NCBI RefSeq assembly: GCF_933775445.1
Contig: NW_026089510.1
Span: 17,470 to 81,469 of the forward strand
Source: Argentina anserina
Lineage: Eukaryota; Streptophyta; Magnoliopsida; Rosales; Rosaceae
DNA length: 64,000 nt
Direction of reading: 5' to 3'
A program made the translations under genes and the position numbers. The notes under the pieces are model-generated. The model ran no database searches. It was not told where the DNA came from and was given only the letters and a program-made list of their open reading frames with translations. Below, one piece after another: positions 49,601 to 61,900 of this stretch. Within the stretch, counting starts at the first letter, position 1; the number at the start of each line of letters is the position of its first letter.

Positions 49601-52600
49601 TCTTTCAAACTGAGTATCTTTACATCGTTTGCGTATCTTTACTATTCCAATTGTGTATCTTTACATCGTTTGCGTATCTTTACTATTCCAATTGTGTATC
49701 TTTTTATTTCTCGTTTGAGTATCTTTCTGTAAGGCTTCTGATGCGAGTTTCTATTGTATTTGAGAGTTTTGCAAGTGTCGGAGTGTGTTTCTTTCAAACT
49801 GAGTATCTTTACATCGTTTGCGTATCTTTACTATTCCAATTGTGTATCTTTACATCGTTTGCGTATCTTTACTATTCCAATTGTGTATCTTTTCATTTCT
49901 CGTTTGAGTATCTTTCTGTAAGGCTTCTGATGCGAGTTTCTATTGTATTTGAGAGTTTTGCAAGTGTGGGAGTGTGTTTCTTTCAAACTGAGTATCTTTA
50001 CATCGTTTGCGTATCTTTACTATTCCAATTGTGTATCTTTTCATTTCTCGTTTGAGTGTCTTTCTGTAAGGCTTTCTGATGCGAATTTCTATTGAATTTG
50101 AGAGTTTTGCAAGTGTGGGAGTGTGTTTCTTTCAAACTGAGTATCTTTACATCGTTTGCGTATCTTTACTATTCCAATTGTGTATCTTTACATCGTTTGC
50201 GTATCTTTACTATTCCAATTGTGTATCTTTTCATTTCTCGTTTGAGTCTCTTTCTGTAAGGCTTCTGATGCGAGTTTCTATTGTATTTGAGAGTTTTGCA
50301 AGTGTGGGAGTGTGTTTCTTTCAAACTGAGTATCTTTACATCGTTTGCGTATCTTTACTATTCCAATTGTGTATCTTTACATCGTTTGCGTATCTTTACT
50401 ATTCCAATTGTGTATCTTTTCATTTCTCGTTTGAGTCTCTTTCTGTAAGGCTTCTGATGCGAGTTTCTATTGTATTTGAGAGTTTTGCAAGTGTGGGAGT
50501 GTGTTTCTTTCAAACTGAGTATCTTTACATCGTTTGCGTATCTTTACTATTCCAATTGTGTATCTTTACATTGTTTGCGTATCTTTACTATTCCAATTGT
50601 GTATCTTTTCATTTCTCGTTTGAGTCTCTTTCTGTAAGGCTTCTGATGCGAGTTTCTATTGTATTTGAGAGTTTTGCAAGTGTGGGAGTGTGTTTCTTTC
50701 AAACTGAGTATCTTTACATCGTTTGCGTATCTTTACTATTCCAATTGTGTATCTTTTCATTTCTCGTTTGAGTATCTTTCTGTAAGGCTTTCTGATGCGA
50801 GTTTCTATTGAATTTGAGAGTTTTGCAAGTGTGGGAGTGTGTTTCTTTCAAACTGAGTATCTTTACATCGTTTGCGTATCTTTACTATTCCAATTGTGTA
50901 TCTTTACATCGTTTGCGTATCTTTACTATTCCAATTGTGTATCTTTTTATTTCTCGTTTGAGTATCTTTCTGTAAGGCTTCTTATGCGAGTTTCTATTGT
51001 ATTTGAGAGTTTTGCAAGTGTCGGAGTGTGTTTCTTTCAAACTGAGTATCTTTACATCGTTTTCGTATCTTTACTATTCCAATTGTGTATCTTTTTATTT
51101 CTCGTTTGAGTATCTTTCTGTAAGGCTTCTTATGCGAGTTTCTATTGTATTTGAGAGTTTTGCAAGTGTGGGAGTGTGTTTCTTTCAAACTGAGTATCTT
51201 TACATCGTTTTCGTATCTTTACTATTCCAATTGTGTATCTTTTCATTTCTCGTTTGAGTATCTTTCTGTAAGGCTTCTGATGCGAGTTTCTATTGTATTT
51301 GAGAGTTTTGCAAGTGTGGGAGTGTGTTTCTTTCAAACTGAGTATCTTTACATCGTTTGCGTATCTTTACTATTCCAATTGTGTATCTTTACATCGTTTT
51401 CGTATCTTTACTATTCCAATTGTGTATCTTTTCATTTCTCGTTTGAGTATCTTTCTGTAAGGCTTCTGATGCGAGTTTCTATTGTATTTGAGAGTTTTGC
51501 AAGTGTGGGAGTGTGTTTCTTTCAAACTGAGTATCTTTACATCGTTTGCGTATCTTTACTATTCCAATTGTGTATCTTTACATCGTTTGCGTATCTTTAC
51601 TATTCCAATTGTGTATCTTTTCATTTCTCGTTTGAGTCTCTTTCTGTAAGGCTTCTGATGCGAGTTTCTATTGTATTTGAGAGTTTTGCAAATGTGGGAG
51701 TGTGTTTCTTTCAAACTGAGTATCTTTACATCGTTTGCGTATCTTTACTATTCCAATTGTGTATCTTTTCATTTCTCGTTTGAGTATCTTTCTGTAAGGC
51801 TTTCTGATGCGAGTTTCTATTGAATTTGAGAGTTTTGCAAGTGTGGGAGTGTGTTTCTTTCAAACTGAGTATCTTTACATCGTTTGCGTATCTTTACTAT
51901 TCCAATTGTGTATCTTTACATCGTTTGCGTATCTTTACTATTCCAATTGTGTATCTTTTCATTTCTCGTTTGAGTCTCTTTCTGTAAGGCTTCTGATGCG
52001 AGTTTCTATTGTATTTGAGAGTTTTGCAAGTGTGGGAGTGTGTTTCTTTCAAACTGAGTATCTTTACATCGTTTGCGTATCTTTACTATTCCAATTGTGT
52101 ATCTTTACATCGTTTGCGTATCTTTACTATTCCAATTGTGTATCTTTTTATTTCTCGTTTGAGTATCTTTCTGTAAGGCTTCTGATGCGAGTTTCTATTG
52201 TATTTGAGAGTTTTGCAAGTGTCGGAGTGTGTTTCTTTCAAACTGAGTATCTTTACATCGTTTGCGTATCTTTACTATTCCAATTGTGTATCTTTACATC
52301 GTTTGCGTATCTTTACTATTCCAATTGTGTATCTTTTCATTTCTCGTTTGAGTATCTTTCTGTAAGGCTTCTGATGCGAGTTTCTATTGTATTTGAGAGT
52401 TTTGCAAGTGTGGGAGTGTGTTTCTTTCAAACTGAGTATCTTTACATCGTTTGCGTATCTTTACTATTCCAATTGTGTATCTTTTCATTTCTCGTTTGAG
52501 TGTCTTTCTGTAAGGCTTTCTGATGCGAATTTCTATTGAATTTGAGAGTTTTGCAAGTGTGGGAGTGTGTTTCTTTCAAACTGAGTATCTTTACATCGTT

Positions 52601-54850
52601 TGCGTATCTTTACTATTCCAATTGTGTATCTTTACATCGTTTGCGTATCTTTACTATTCCAATTGTGTATCTTTTCATTTCTCGTTTGAGTCTCTTTCTG
52701 TAAGGCTTCTGATGCGAGTTTCTATTGTATTTGAGAGTTTTGCAAGTGTGGGAGTGTGTTTCTTTCAAACTGAGTATCTTTACATCGTTTGCGTATCTTT
52801 ACTATTCCAATTGTGTATCTTTTCATTTCTCGTTTGAGTATCTTTCTGTAAGGCTTTCTGATGCGAGTTTCTATTGAATTTGAGAGTTTTGCAAGTGTGG
52901 GAGTGTGTTTCTTTCAAACTGAGTATCTTTACATCGTTTGCGTATCTTTACTATTCCAATTGTGTATCTTTACATCGTTTGCGTATCTTTACTATTCCAA
53001 TTGTGTATCTTTTTATTTCTCGTTTGAGTATCTTTCTGTAAGGCTTCTTATGCGAGTTTCTATTGTATTTGAGAGTTTTGCAAGTGTCGGAGTGTGTTTC
53101 TTTCAAACTGAGTATCTTTACATCGTTTTCGTATCTTTACTATTCCAATTGTGTATCTTTTCATTTCTCGTTTGAGTATCTTTCTGTAAGGCTTCTGATG
53201 CGAGTTTCTATTGTATTTGAGAGTTTTGCAAGTGTGGGAGTGTGTTTCTTTCAAACTGAGTATCTTTACATCGTTTGCGTATCTTTACTATTCCAATTGT
53301 GTATCTTTTCATTTCTCGTTTGAGTATCTTTCTGTAAGGCTTCTTATGCGAGTTTCTATTGTATTTGAGAGTTTTGCAAGTGTGGGAGTGTGTTTCTTTC
53401 AAACTGAGTATCTTTACATCGTTTGCGTATCTTTACTATTCCAATTGTGTATCTTTTCATTTCTCGTTTGAGTATCTTTCTGTAATGCTTTCTGATGCGA
53501 GTTTCTATTGAATTTGAGAGTTTTGCAAGTGTGGGAGTGTGTTTCTTTCAAACTGAGTATCTTTACATCGTTTGCGTATCTTTACTATTCCAATTGTGTA
53601 TCTTTACATCGTTTGCGTATCTTTACTATTCCAATTGTGTATCTTTTCATTTCTCGTTTGAGTCTCTTTCTGTAAGGCTTCTGATGCGAGTTTCTATTGT
53701 ATTTGAGAGTTTTGCAAGTGTCGGAGTGTGTTTCTTTCAAACTGAGTATCTTTACATCGTTTTCGTATCTTTACTATTCCAATTGTGTATCTTTTCATTT
53801 CTCGTTTGAGTATCTTTCTGTAAGGCTTCTGATGCGAGTTTCTATTGTATTTGAGAGTTTTGCAAGTGTGGGAGTGTGTTTCTTTCAAACTGAGTATCTT
53901 TACATCGTTTGCGTATCTTTACTATTCCAATTGTGTATCTTTACATCGTTTGCGTATCTTTACTATTCCAATTGTGTATCTTTTCATTTCTCGTTTGAGT
54001 CTCTTTCTGTAAGGCTTCTGATGCGAGTTTCTATTGTATTTGAGAGTTTTGCAAGTGTGGGAGTGTGTTTCTTTCAAACTGAGTATCTTTACATCGTTTG
54101 CGTATCTTTACTATTCCAATTGTGTATCTTTACATCGTTTGCGTATCTTTACTATTCCAATTGTGTATCTTTTCATTTCTCGTTTGAGTCTCTTTCTGTA
54201 AGGCTTCTGATGCGAGTTTCTATTGTATTTGAGGGTTTTGCAAGTGTGGGAGTGTGTTTCTTTCAAACTGAGTATCTTTACATCGTTTGCGTATCTTTAC
54301 TATTCCAATTGTGTATCTTTACATTGTTTGCGTATCTTTACTATTCCAATTGTGTATCTTTTCATTTCTCGTTTGAGTCTCTTTCTGTAAGGCTTCTGAT
54401 GCGAGTTTCTATTGTATTTGAGAGTTTTGCAAGTGTGGGAGTGTGTTTCTTTCAAACTGAGTATCTTTACATCGTTTGCGTATCTTTACTATTCCAATTG
54501 TGTATCTTTTCATTTCTCGTTTGAGTATCTTTCTGTAAGGCTTTCTGATGCGAGTTTCTATTGAATTTGAGAGTTTTGCAAGTGTGGGAGTGTGTTTCTT
54601 TCAAACTGAGTATCTTTACATCGTTTGCGTATCTTTACTATTCCAATTGTGTATCTTTACATCGTTTGCGTATCTTTACTATTCCAATTGTGTATCTTTT
54701 TATTTCTCGTTTGAGTATCTTTCTGTAAGGCTTCTTATGCGAGTTTCTATTGTATTTGAGAGTTTTGCAAGTGTCGGAGTGTGTTTCTTTCAAACTGAGT
54801 ATCTTTACATCGTTTTCGTATCTTTACTATTCCAATTGTGTATCTTTTCA
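44911..54850 (+). repeat. Higher-order repeat at 6197 bp, 1.6 copies
   Basis: Monomer starts from 44911 to 48516 recur 6197 bp later, from 51108 to 54713. The shared run includes the GCAAATG monomer (45437/51634), the GCGAATTTC monomer (46301/52498), the GTAATGC monomer (47273/53470) and the ACATTG monomer (47989/54186). The match fails before 44911 and after about 48650/54850. Small private differences are CTTTCTATAAGG near 47134, GCGAGTGTCTATTG near 47640 and GAGGGTTTTG near 54232. The 2444-bp duplication at 47800-52640 lies inside the period, so it was formed before or together with the larger one. Confidence 0.92.
47800..52640 (+). repeat. Nested 2444-bp repeat, 14 monomers, about two copies
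   Basis: Monomer starts 47800 to 50054 recur at 50244 to 52498, each 2444 bp apart. From 48326 the lengths are 190,148,148,189,189,148,190,189,189,148,190,189,189,148. Two adjacent CTTATGCG monomers (48516/48664 and 50960/51108) mark each copy. Private change: CTTTATGTAAGG near 48822. This 14-monomer order differs from the other 2444-bp unit at 31025-33468 even though the total length is the same. Confidence 0.92.
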
Positions 54851-55008
54851 TTTCTCGTTTGAGTATCTTTCTGTAAGGCTTCTGATGCGAGTTTCTATTG
54901 TATTTGAGAGTTTTGCAAGTGTGGGAGTGTGTTTCTTTCAAACTGAGTATCTTTACATCGTTTGCGTATCTTTACTATTCCAATTGTGTATCTTTTCATT
55001 TCTCGTTT

Positions 55009-58000
55009 GAGTGTCTTTCTGTAAGGCTTTCTGATGCGAGTTTCTATTGAATTTGAGAGTTTTGCAAGTGTGGGAGTGTGTTTCTTTCAAACTGAGTATC
55101 TTTACATCGTTTGCGTATCTTTACTATTCCAATTGTGTATCTTTACATCGTTTGCGTATCTTTACTATTCCAATTGTGTATCTTTTCATTTCTCGTTTGA
55201 GTCTCTTTCTGTAAGGCTTCTGATGCGAGTTTCTATTGTATTTGAGAGTTTTGCAAGTGTGGGAGTGTGTTTCTTTCAAACTGAGTATCTTTACATCGTT
55301 TGCGTATCTTTACTATTCCAATTGTGTATCTTTACATCGTTTGCGTATCTTTACTATTCCAATTGTGTATCTTTTCATTTCTCGTTTGAGTCTCTTTCTG
55401 TAAGGCTTCTAATGCGAGTTTCTATTGTATTTGAGAGTTTTGCAAGTGTGGGAGTGTGTTTCTTTCAAACTGAGTATCTTTACATCGTTTGCGTATCTTT
55501 ACTATTCCAATTGTGTATCTTTTCATTTCTCGTTTGAGTATCTTTCTGTACGGCTTTCTGATGCGAGTTTCTATTGAATTTGAGAGTTTTGCAAGTGTGG
55601 GAGTGTGTTTCTTTCAAACTGAGTATCTTTACATCGTTTGCGTATCTTTACTATTCCAATTGTGTATCTTTACATCGTTTGCGTATCTTTACTATTCCAA
55701 TTGTGTATCTTTACATCGTTTGCGTATCTTTACTATTCCAATTGTGTATCTTTTCATTTCTCGTTTGAGTCTCTTTCTGTAAGGCTTCTGATGCGTGTTT
55801 CTATTGTATTTGAGAGTTTTGCAAGTGTGGGAGTGTGTTTCTTTCAAACTGAGTATCTTTACATCGTTTGCGTATCTTTACTATTCCAATTGTGTATCTT
55901 TTCATTTCTCGTTTGAGTGTCTTTCTGTAAGGCTTTCTGATGCGAGTTTCTATTGAATTTGAGAGTTTTGCAAGTGTGGGAGTGTGTTTCTTTCAAACTG
56001 AGTATCTTTACATCGTTTGCGTATCTTTACTATTCCAATTGTGTATCTTTACATCGTTTGCGTATCTTTACTATTCCAATTGTGTATCTTTTCATTTCTC
56101 GTTTGAGTCTCTTTCTGTAAGGCTTCTGATGCGAGTTTCTATTGTATTTGAGAGTTTTGCAAATGTGGGAGTGTGTTTCTTTCAAACTGAGTATCTTTAC
56201 ATCGTTTGCGTATCTTTACTATTCCAATTGTGTATCTTTTCATTTCTCGTTTGAGTATCTTTCTGTAAGGCTTTCTGATGCGAGTTTCTATTGAATTTGA
56301 GAGTTTTGCAAGTGTGGGAGTGTGTTTCTTTCAAACTGAGTATCTTTACATCGTTTGCGTATCTTTACTATTCCAATTGTGTATCTTTACATCGTTTGCG
56401 TATCTTTACTATTCCAATTGTGTATCTTTTCATTTCTCGTTTGAGTCTCTTTCTGTAAGGCTTCTGATGCGAGTTTCTATTTTATTTGAGAGTTTTGCAA
56501 GTGTGGGAGTGTGTTTCTTTCAAACTGAGTATCTTTACATCGTTTGCGTATCTTTACTATTCCAATTGTGTATCTTTTCATTTCTCGTTTGAGTCTCTTT
56601 CTGTAAGGCTTCTGATGCGAGTTTCTATTGTATTTGAGAGTTTTGCAAGTGTGGGAGTGTGTTTCTTTCAAACTGAGTATCTTTACATCGTTTGCGTATC
56701 TTTACTATTCCAATTGTGTATCTTTTCATTTCTCGTTTGAGTATCTTTCTGTAAGGCTTTCTGATGCGAGTTTCTATTGAATTTGAGAGTTTTGCAAGTG
56801 TGGGAGTGTGTTTCTTTCAAACTGAGTATCTTTACATCGTTTGCGTATCTTTACTATTCCAATTGTGTATCTTTACATCGTTTGCGTATCTTTACTATTC
56901 CAATTGTGTATCTTTTTATTTCTCGTTTGAGTATCTTTCTGTAAGGCTTCTGATGCGAGTTTCTATTGTATTTGAGAGTTTTGCAAGTGTGGGAGTGTGT
57001 TTCTTTCAAACTGAGTATCTTTACATCGTTTGCGTATCTTTACTATTCCAATTGTGTATCTTTTCATTTCTCGTTTGAGTGTCTTTCTGTAAGGCTTTCT
57101 GATGCGAGTTTCTATTGAATTTGAGAGTTTTGCAAGTGTGGGAGTGTGTTTCTTTCAAACTGAGTATCTTTACATCGTTTGCGTATCTTTACTATTCCAA
57201 TTGTGTATCTTTACATCGTTTGCGTATCTTTACTATTCCAATTGTGTATCTTTTCATTTCTCGTTTGAGTCTCTTTCTGTAAGGCTTCTGATGCGAGTTT
57301 CTATTGTATTTGAGAGTTTTGCAAGTGTGGGAGTGTGTTTCTTTCAAACTGAGTATCTTTACATCGTTTGCGTATCTTTACTATTCCAATTGTGTATCTT
57401 TACATCGTTTGCGTATCTTTACTATTCCAATTGTGTATCTTTTCATTTCTCGTTTGAGTCTCTTTCTGTAAGGCTTCTAATGCGAGTTTCTATTGTATTT
57501 GAGAGTTTTGCAAGTGTGGGAGTGTGTTTCTTTCAAACTGAGTATCTTTACATCGTTTGCGTATCTTTACTATTCCAATTGTGTATCTTTTCATTTCTCG
57601 TTTGAGTATCTTTCTGTACGGCTTTCTGATGCGAGTTTCTATTGAATTTGAGAGTTTTGCAAGTGTGGGAGTGTGTTTCTTTCAAACTGAGTATCTTTAC
57701 ATCGTTTGCGTATCTTTACTATTCCAATTGTGTATCTTTACATCGTTTGCGTATCTTTACTATTCCAATTGTGTATCTTTACATCGTTTGCGTATCTTTA
57801 CTATTCCAATTGTGTATCTTTTCATTTCTCGTTTGAGTCTCTTTCTGTAAGGCTTCTGATGCGAGTTTCTATTGTATTTGAGAGTTTTGCAAGTGTGGGA
57901 GTGTGTTTCTTTCAAACTGAGTATCTTTACATCGTTTGCGTATCTTTACTATTCCAATTGTGTATCTTTTCATTTCTCGTTTGAGTGTCTTTCTGTAAGG

Positions 58001-58996
58001 CTTTCTGATGCGAGTTTCTATTGAATTTGAGAGTTTTGCAAGTGTGGGAGTGTGTTTCTTTCAAACTGAGTATCTTTACATCGTTTGCGTATCTTTACTA
58101 TTCCAATTGTGTATCTTTACATCGTTTGCGTATCTTTACTATTCCAATTGTGTATCTTTTCATTTCTCGTTTGAGTCTCTTTCTGTAAGGCTTCTGATGC
58201 GAGTTTCTATTGTATTTGAGAGTTTTGCAAATGTGGGAGTGTGTTTCTTTCAAACTGAGTATCTTTACATCGTTTGCGTATCTTTACTATTCCAATTGTG
58301 TATCTTTTCATTTCTCGTTTGAGTATCTTTCTGTAAGGCTTTCTGATGCGAGTTTCTATTGAATTTGAGAGTTTTGCAAGTGTGGGAGTGTGTTTCTTTC
58401 AAACTGAGTATCTTTACATCGTTTGCGTATCTTTACTATTCCAATTGTGTATCTTTACATCGTTTGCGTATCTTTACTATTCCAATTGTGTATCTTTTCA
58501 TTTCTCGTTTGAGTCTCTTTCTGTAAGGCTTCTGATGCGAGTTTCTATTTTATTTGAGAGTTTTGCAAGTGTGGGAGTGTGTTTCTTTCAAACTGAGTAT
58601 CTTTACATCGTTTGCGTATCTTTACTATTCCAATTGTGTATCTTTTCATTTCTCGTTTGAGTATCTTTCTGTAAGGCTTCTGATGCGAGTTTCTATTGTA
58701 TTTGAGAGTTTTGCAAGTGTGGGAGTGTGTTTCTTTCAAACTGAGTATCTTTACATCGTTTGCGTATCTTTACTATTCCAATTGTGTATCTTTTCATTTC
58801 TCGTTTGAGTATCTTTCTGTAAGGCTTTCTGATGCGAGTTTCTATTGAATTTGAGAGTTTTGCAAGTGTGGGAGTGTGTTTCTTTCAAACTGAGTATCTT
58901 TACATCGTTTGCGTATCTTTACTATTCCAATTGTGTATCTTTACATCGTTTGCGTATCTTTACTATTCCAATTGTGTATCTTTTTATTTCTCGTTT
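55009..58996 (+). repeat. Higher-order repeat I: 2068 bp, 12 monomers, two copies
   Basis: Copies start at 55009 and 57077. Lengths are 190,189,148,231,148,190,148,190,148,148,190,148. Shared markers are CTTCTAATGCG (about 55410 and 57478), TCTGTACGGC (about 55550 and 57618), GCAAATG (56105 and 58173) and TTCTATTTTATTTG (about 56480 and 58548). A private change in copy 1 is GATGCGTGTTTC near 55795. The match ends around 58996, where the next monomers differ in class. Confidence 0.94.
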
Positions 58997-61900
58997 GAGT
59001 ATCTTTCTGTAAGGCTTCTTATGCGAGTTTCTATTGTATTTGAGAGTTTTGCAAGTGTCGGAGTGTGTTTCTTTCAAACTGAGTATCTTTACATCGTTTT
59101 CGTATCCTTACTATTCCAATTGTGTATCTTTTCATTTCTCGTTTGAGTATCTTTCTGTAAGGCTTCTGATGCGAGTTTCTATTGTATTTGAGAGTTTTGC
59201 AAGTGTGGGAGTGTGTTTCTTTCAAACTGAGTATCTTTACATCGTTTGCGTATCTTTACTATTCCAATTGTGTATCTTTTTATTTCTCGTTTGAGTATCT
59301 TTCTGTAAGGCTTCTGATGCGAGTTTCTATTGTATTTGAGAGTTTTGCAAGTGAGGGAGTGTGTTTCTTTCAAACTGAGTATCTTTACATCGTTTGCGTA
59401 TCTTTACTATTCCAATTGTGTATCTTTTCATTTCTCGTTTGAGTATCTTTCTGTAAGGCTTTCTGATGCGAGTTTCTATTGAATTTGAGAGTTTTGCAAG
59501 TGTGGGAGTGTGTTTCTTTCAAACTGAGTATCTTTACATCGTTTGCGTATCTTTACTATTCCAATTGTGTATCTTTTCATTTCTCGTTTGAGTATCTTTC
59601 TGTAAGGCTTCTGATGCGAGTTTCTATTGTATTTGAGAGTTTTGCAAGTGTGGGAGTGTGTTTCTTTCAAACTGAGTATCTTTACATCGTTTGCGTATCT
59701 TTACTATTCCAATTGTGTATCTTTTCATTTCTCGTTTGAGTGTCTTTCTGTAAGGCTTTCTGATGCGAGTTTCTATTGAATTTGAGAGTTTTGCAAGTGT
59801 GGGAGTGTGTTTCTTTCAAACTGAGTATCTTTACATCGTTTGCGTATCTTTACTATTCCAATTGTGTATCTTTACATCGTTTGCGTATCTTTACTATTCC
59901 AATTGTGTATCTTTTCATTTCTCGTTTGAGTCTCTTTCTGTAAGGCTTCTGATGCGAGTTTCTATTGTATTTGAGAGTTTTGCAAGTGTGGGAGTGTGTT
60001 TCTTTCAAACTGAGTATCTTTACATCGTTTGCGTATCTTTACTTTTCCAATTGTGTATCTTTACATTGTTTGCGTATCTTTACTATTCCAATTGTGTATC
60101 TTTTCATTTCTCGTTTGAGTCTCTTTCTGTAAGGCTTCTGATGCGAGTTTCTATTGTATTTGAGAGTTTTGCAAGTGTGGGAGTGTGTTTCTTTCAAACT
60201 GAGTATCTTTACATCGTTTGCGTATCTTTACTATTCCAATTGTGTATCTTTTCATTTCTCGTTTGAGTATCTTTCTGTAAGGCTTTCTGATGCGAGTTTC
60301 TATTGAATTTGAGAGTTTTGCAAGTGTGGGAGTGTGTTTCTTTCAAACTGAGTATCTTTACATCGTTTGCGTATCTTTACTATTCCAATTGTGTATCTTT
60401 ACATCGTTTGCGTATCTTTACTATTCCAATTGTGTATCTTTTTATTTCTCGTTTTAGTATCTTTCTGTAAGGCTTCTTATGCGAGTTTCTATTGTATTTG
60501 AGAGTTTTGCAAGTGTCGGAGTGTGTTTCTTTCAAACTGAGTATCTTTACATCGTTTGCGTATCTTTACTATTCCAATTGTGTATCTTTTCATTTCTCGT
60601 TTGAGTGTCTTTCTGTAAGGCTTTCTGATGCGAGTTTCTATTGAATTTGAGAGTTTTGCAAGTGTGGGAGTGTGTTTCTTTCAAACTGAGTATCTTTACA
60701 TCGTTTGCGTATCTTTACTATTCCAATTGTGTATCTTTACATCGTTTGCGTATCTTTACTATTCCAATTGTGTATCTTTTCATTTCTCGTTTGAGTCTCT
60801 TTCTGTAAGGCTTCTGATGCGAGTTTCTATTGTATTTGAGAGTTTTGCAAGTGTGGGAGTGTGTTTCTTTCAAACTGAGTATCTTTACATCGTTTGCGTA
60901 TCTTTACTATTCCAATTGTGTATCTTTACATCGTTTGCGTATCTTTACTATTCCAATTGTGTATCTTTACATCGTTTGCGTATCTTTACTATTCCAATTG
61001 TGTATCTTTTCATTTCTCGTTTGAGTCTCTTTCTGTAAGGCTTCTGATGCGAGTTTCTATTGTATTTGAGAGTTTTGCAAGTGTGGGAGTGTGTTTCTTT
61101 CAAACTGAGTATCTTTACATCGTTTGCGTATCTTTACTATTCCAATTGTGTATCTTTTCATTTCTCGTTTGAGTGGCCTTTCTGTAAGGCTTTCTGATGC
61201 GAGTTTCTATTGAATTTGAGAGTTTTGCAAGTGTGGGAGTGTGTTTCTTTCAAACTGAGTATCTTTACATCGTTTGCGTATCTTTACTATTCCAATTGTG
61301 TATCTTTACATCGTTTGCGTATCTTTACTATTCCAATTGTGTATCTTTTCATTCTCTCGTTTGAGTCTCTTTCTGTAAGGCTTCTGATGCGAGTTTCTAT
61401 TGTATTTGAGAGTTTTGCAAATGTGGGAGTGTGTTTCTTCAAACTGAGTATCTTTACATCGTTTGCGTATCTTTACTATTCCAATTGTGTATCTTTTCAT
61501 TTCTCGTTTGAGTATCTTTCTGTAAGGCTTTCTGATGCGAGTTTCTATTGAATTTGAGAGTTTTGCAAGTGTGGGAGTGTGTTTCTTTCAAACTGAGTAT
61601 CTTTACATCGTTTGCGTATCTTTACTATTCCAATTGTGTATCTTTACATCGTTTGCGTATCTTTACTATTCCAATTGTGTATCTTTTCATTTCTCGTTTG
61701 AGTCTCTTTCTGTAAGGCTTCTGATGCGAGTTTCTATTTTATTTGAGAGTTTTGCAAGTGTGGGAGTGTGTTTCTTTCAAACTGAGTATCTTTACATCGT
61801 TTGCGTATCTTTACTATTCCAATTGTGTATCTTTTCATTTCTCGTTTGAGTATCTTTCTGTAAGGCTTCTGATGCGAGTTTCTATTGTATTTGAGAGTTT

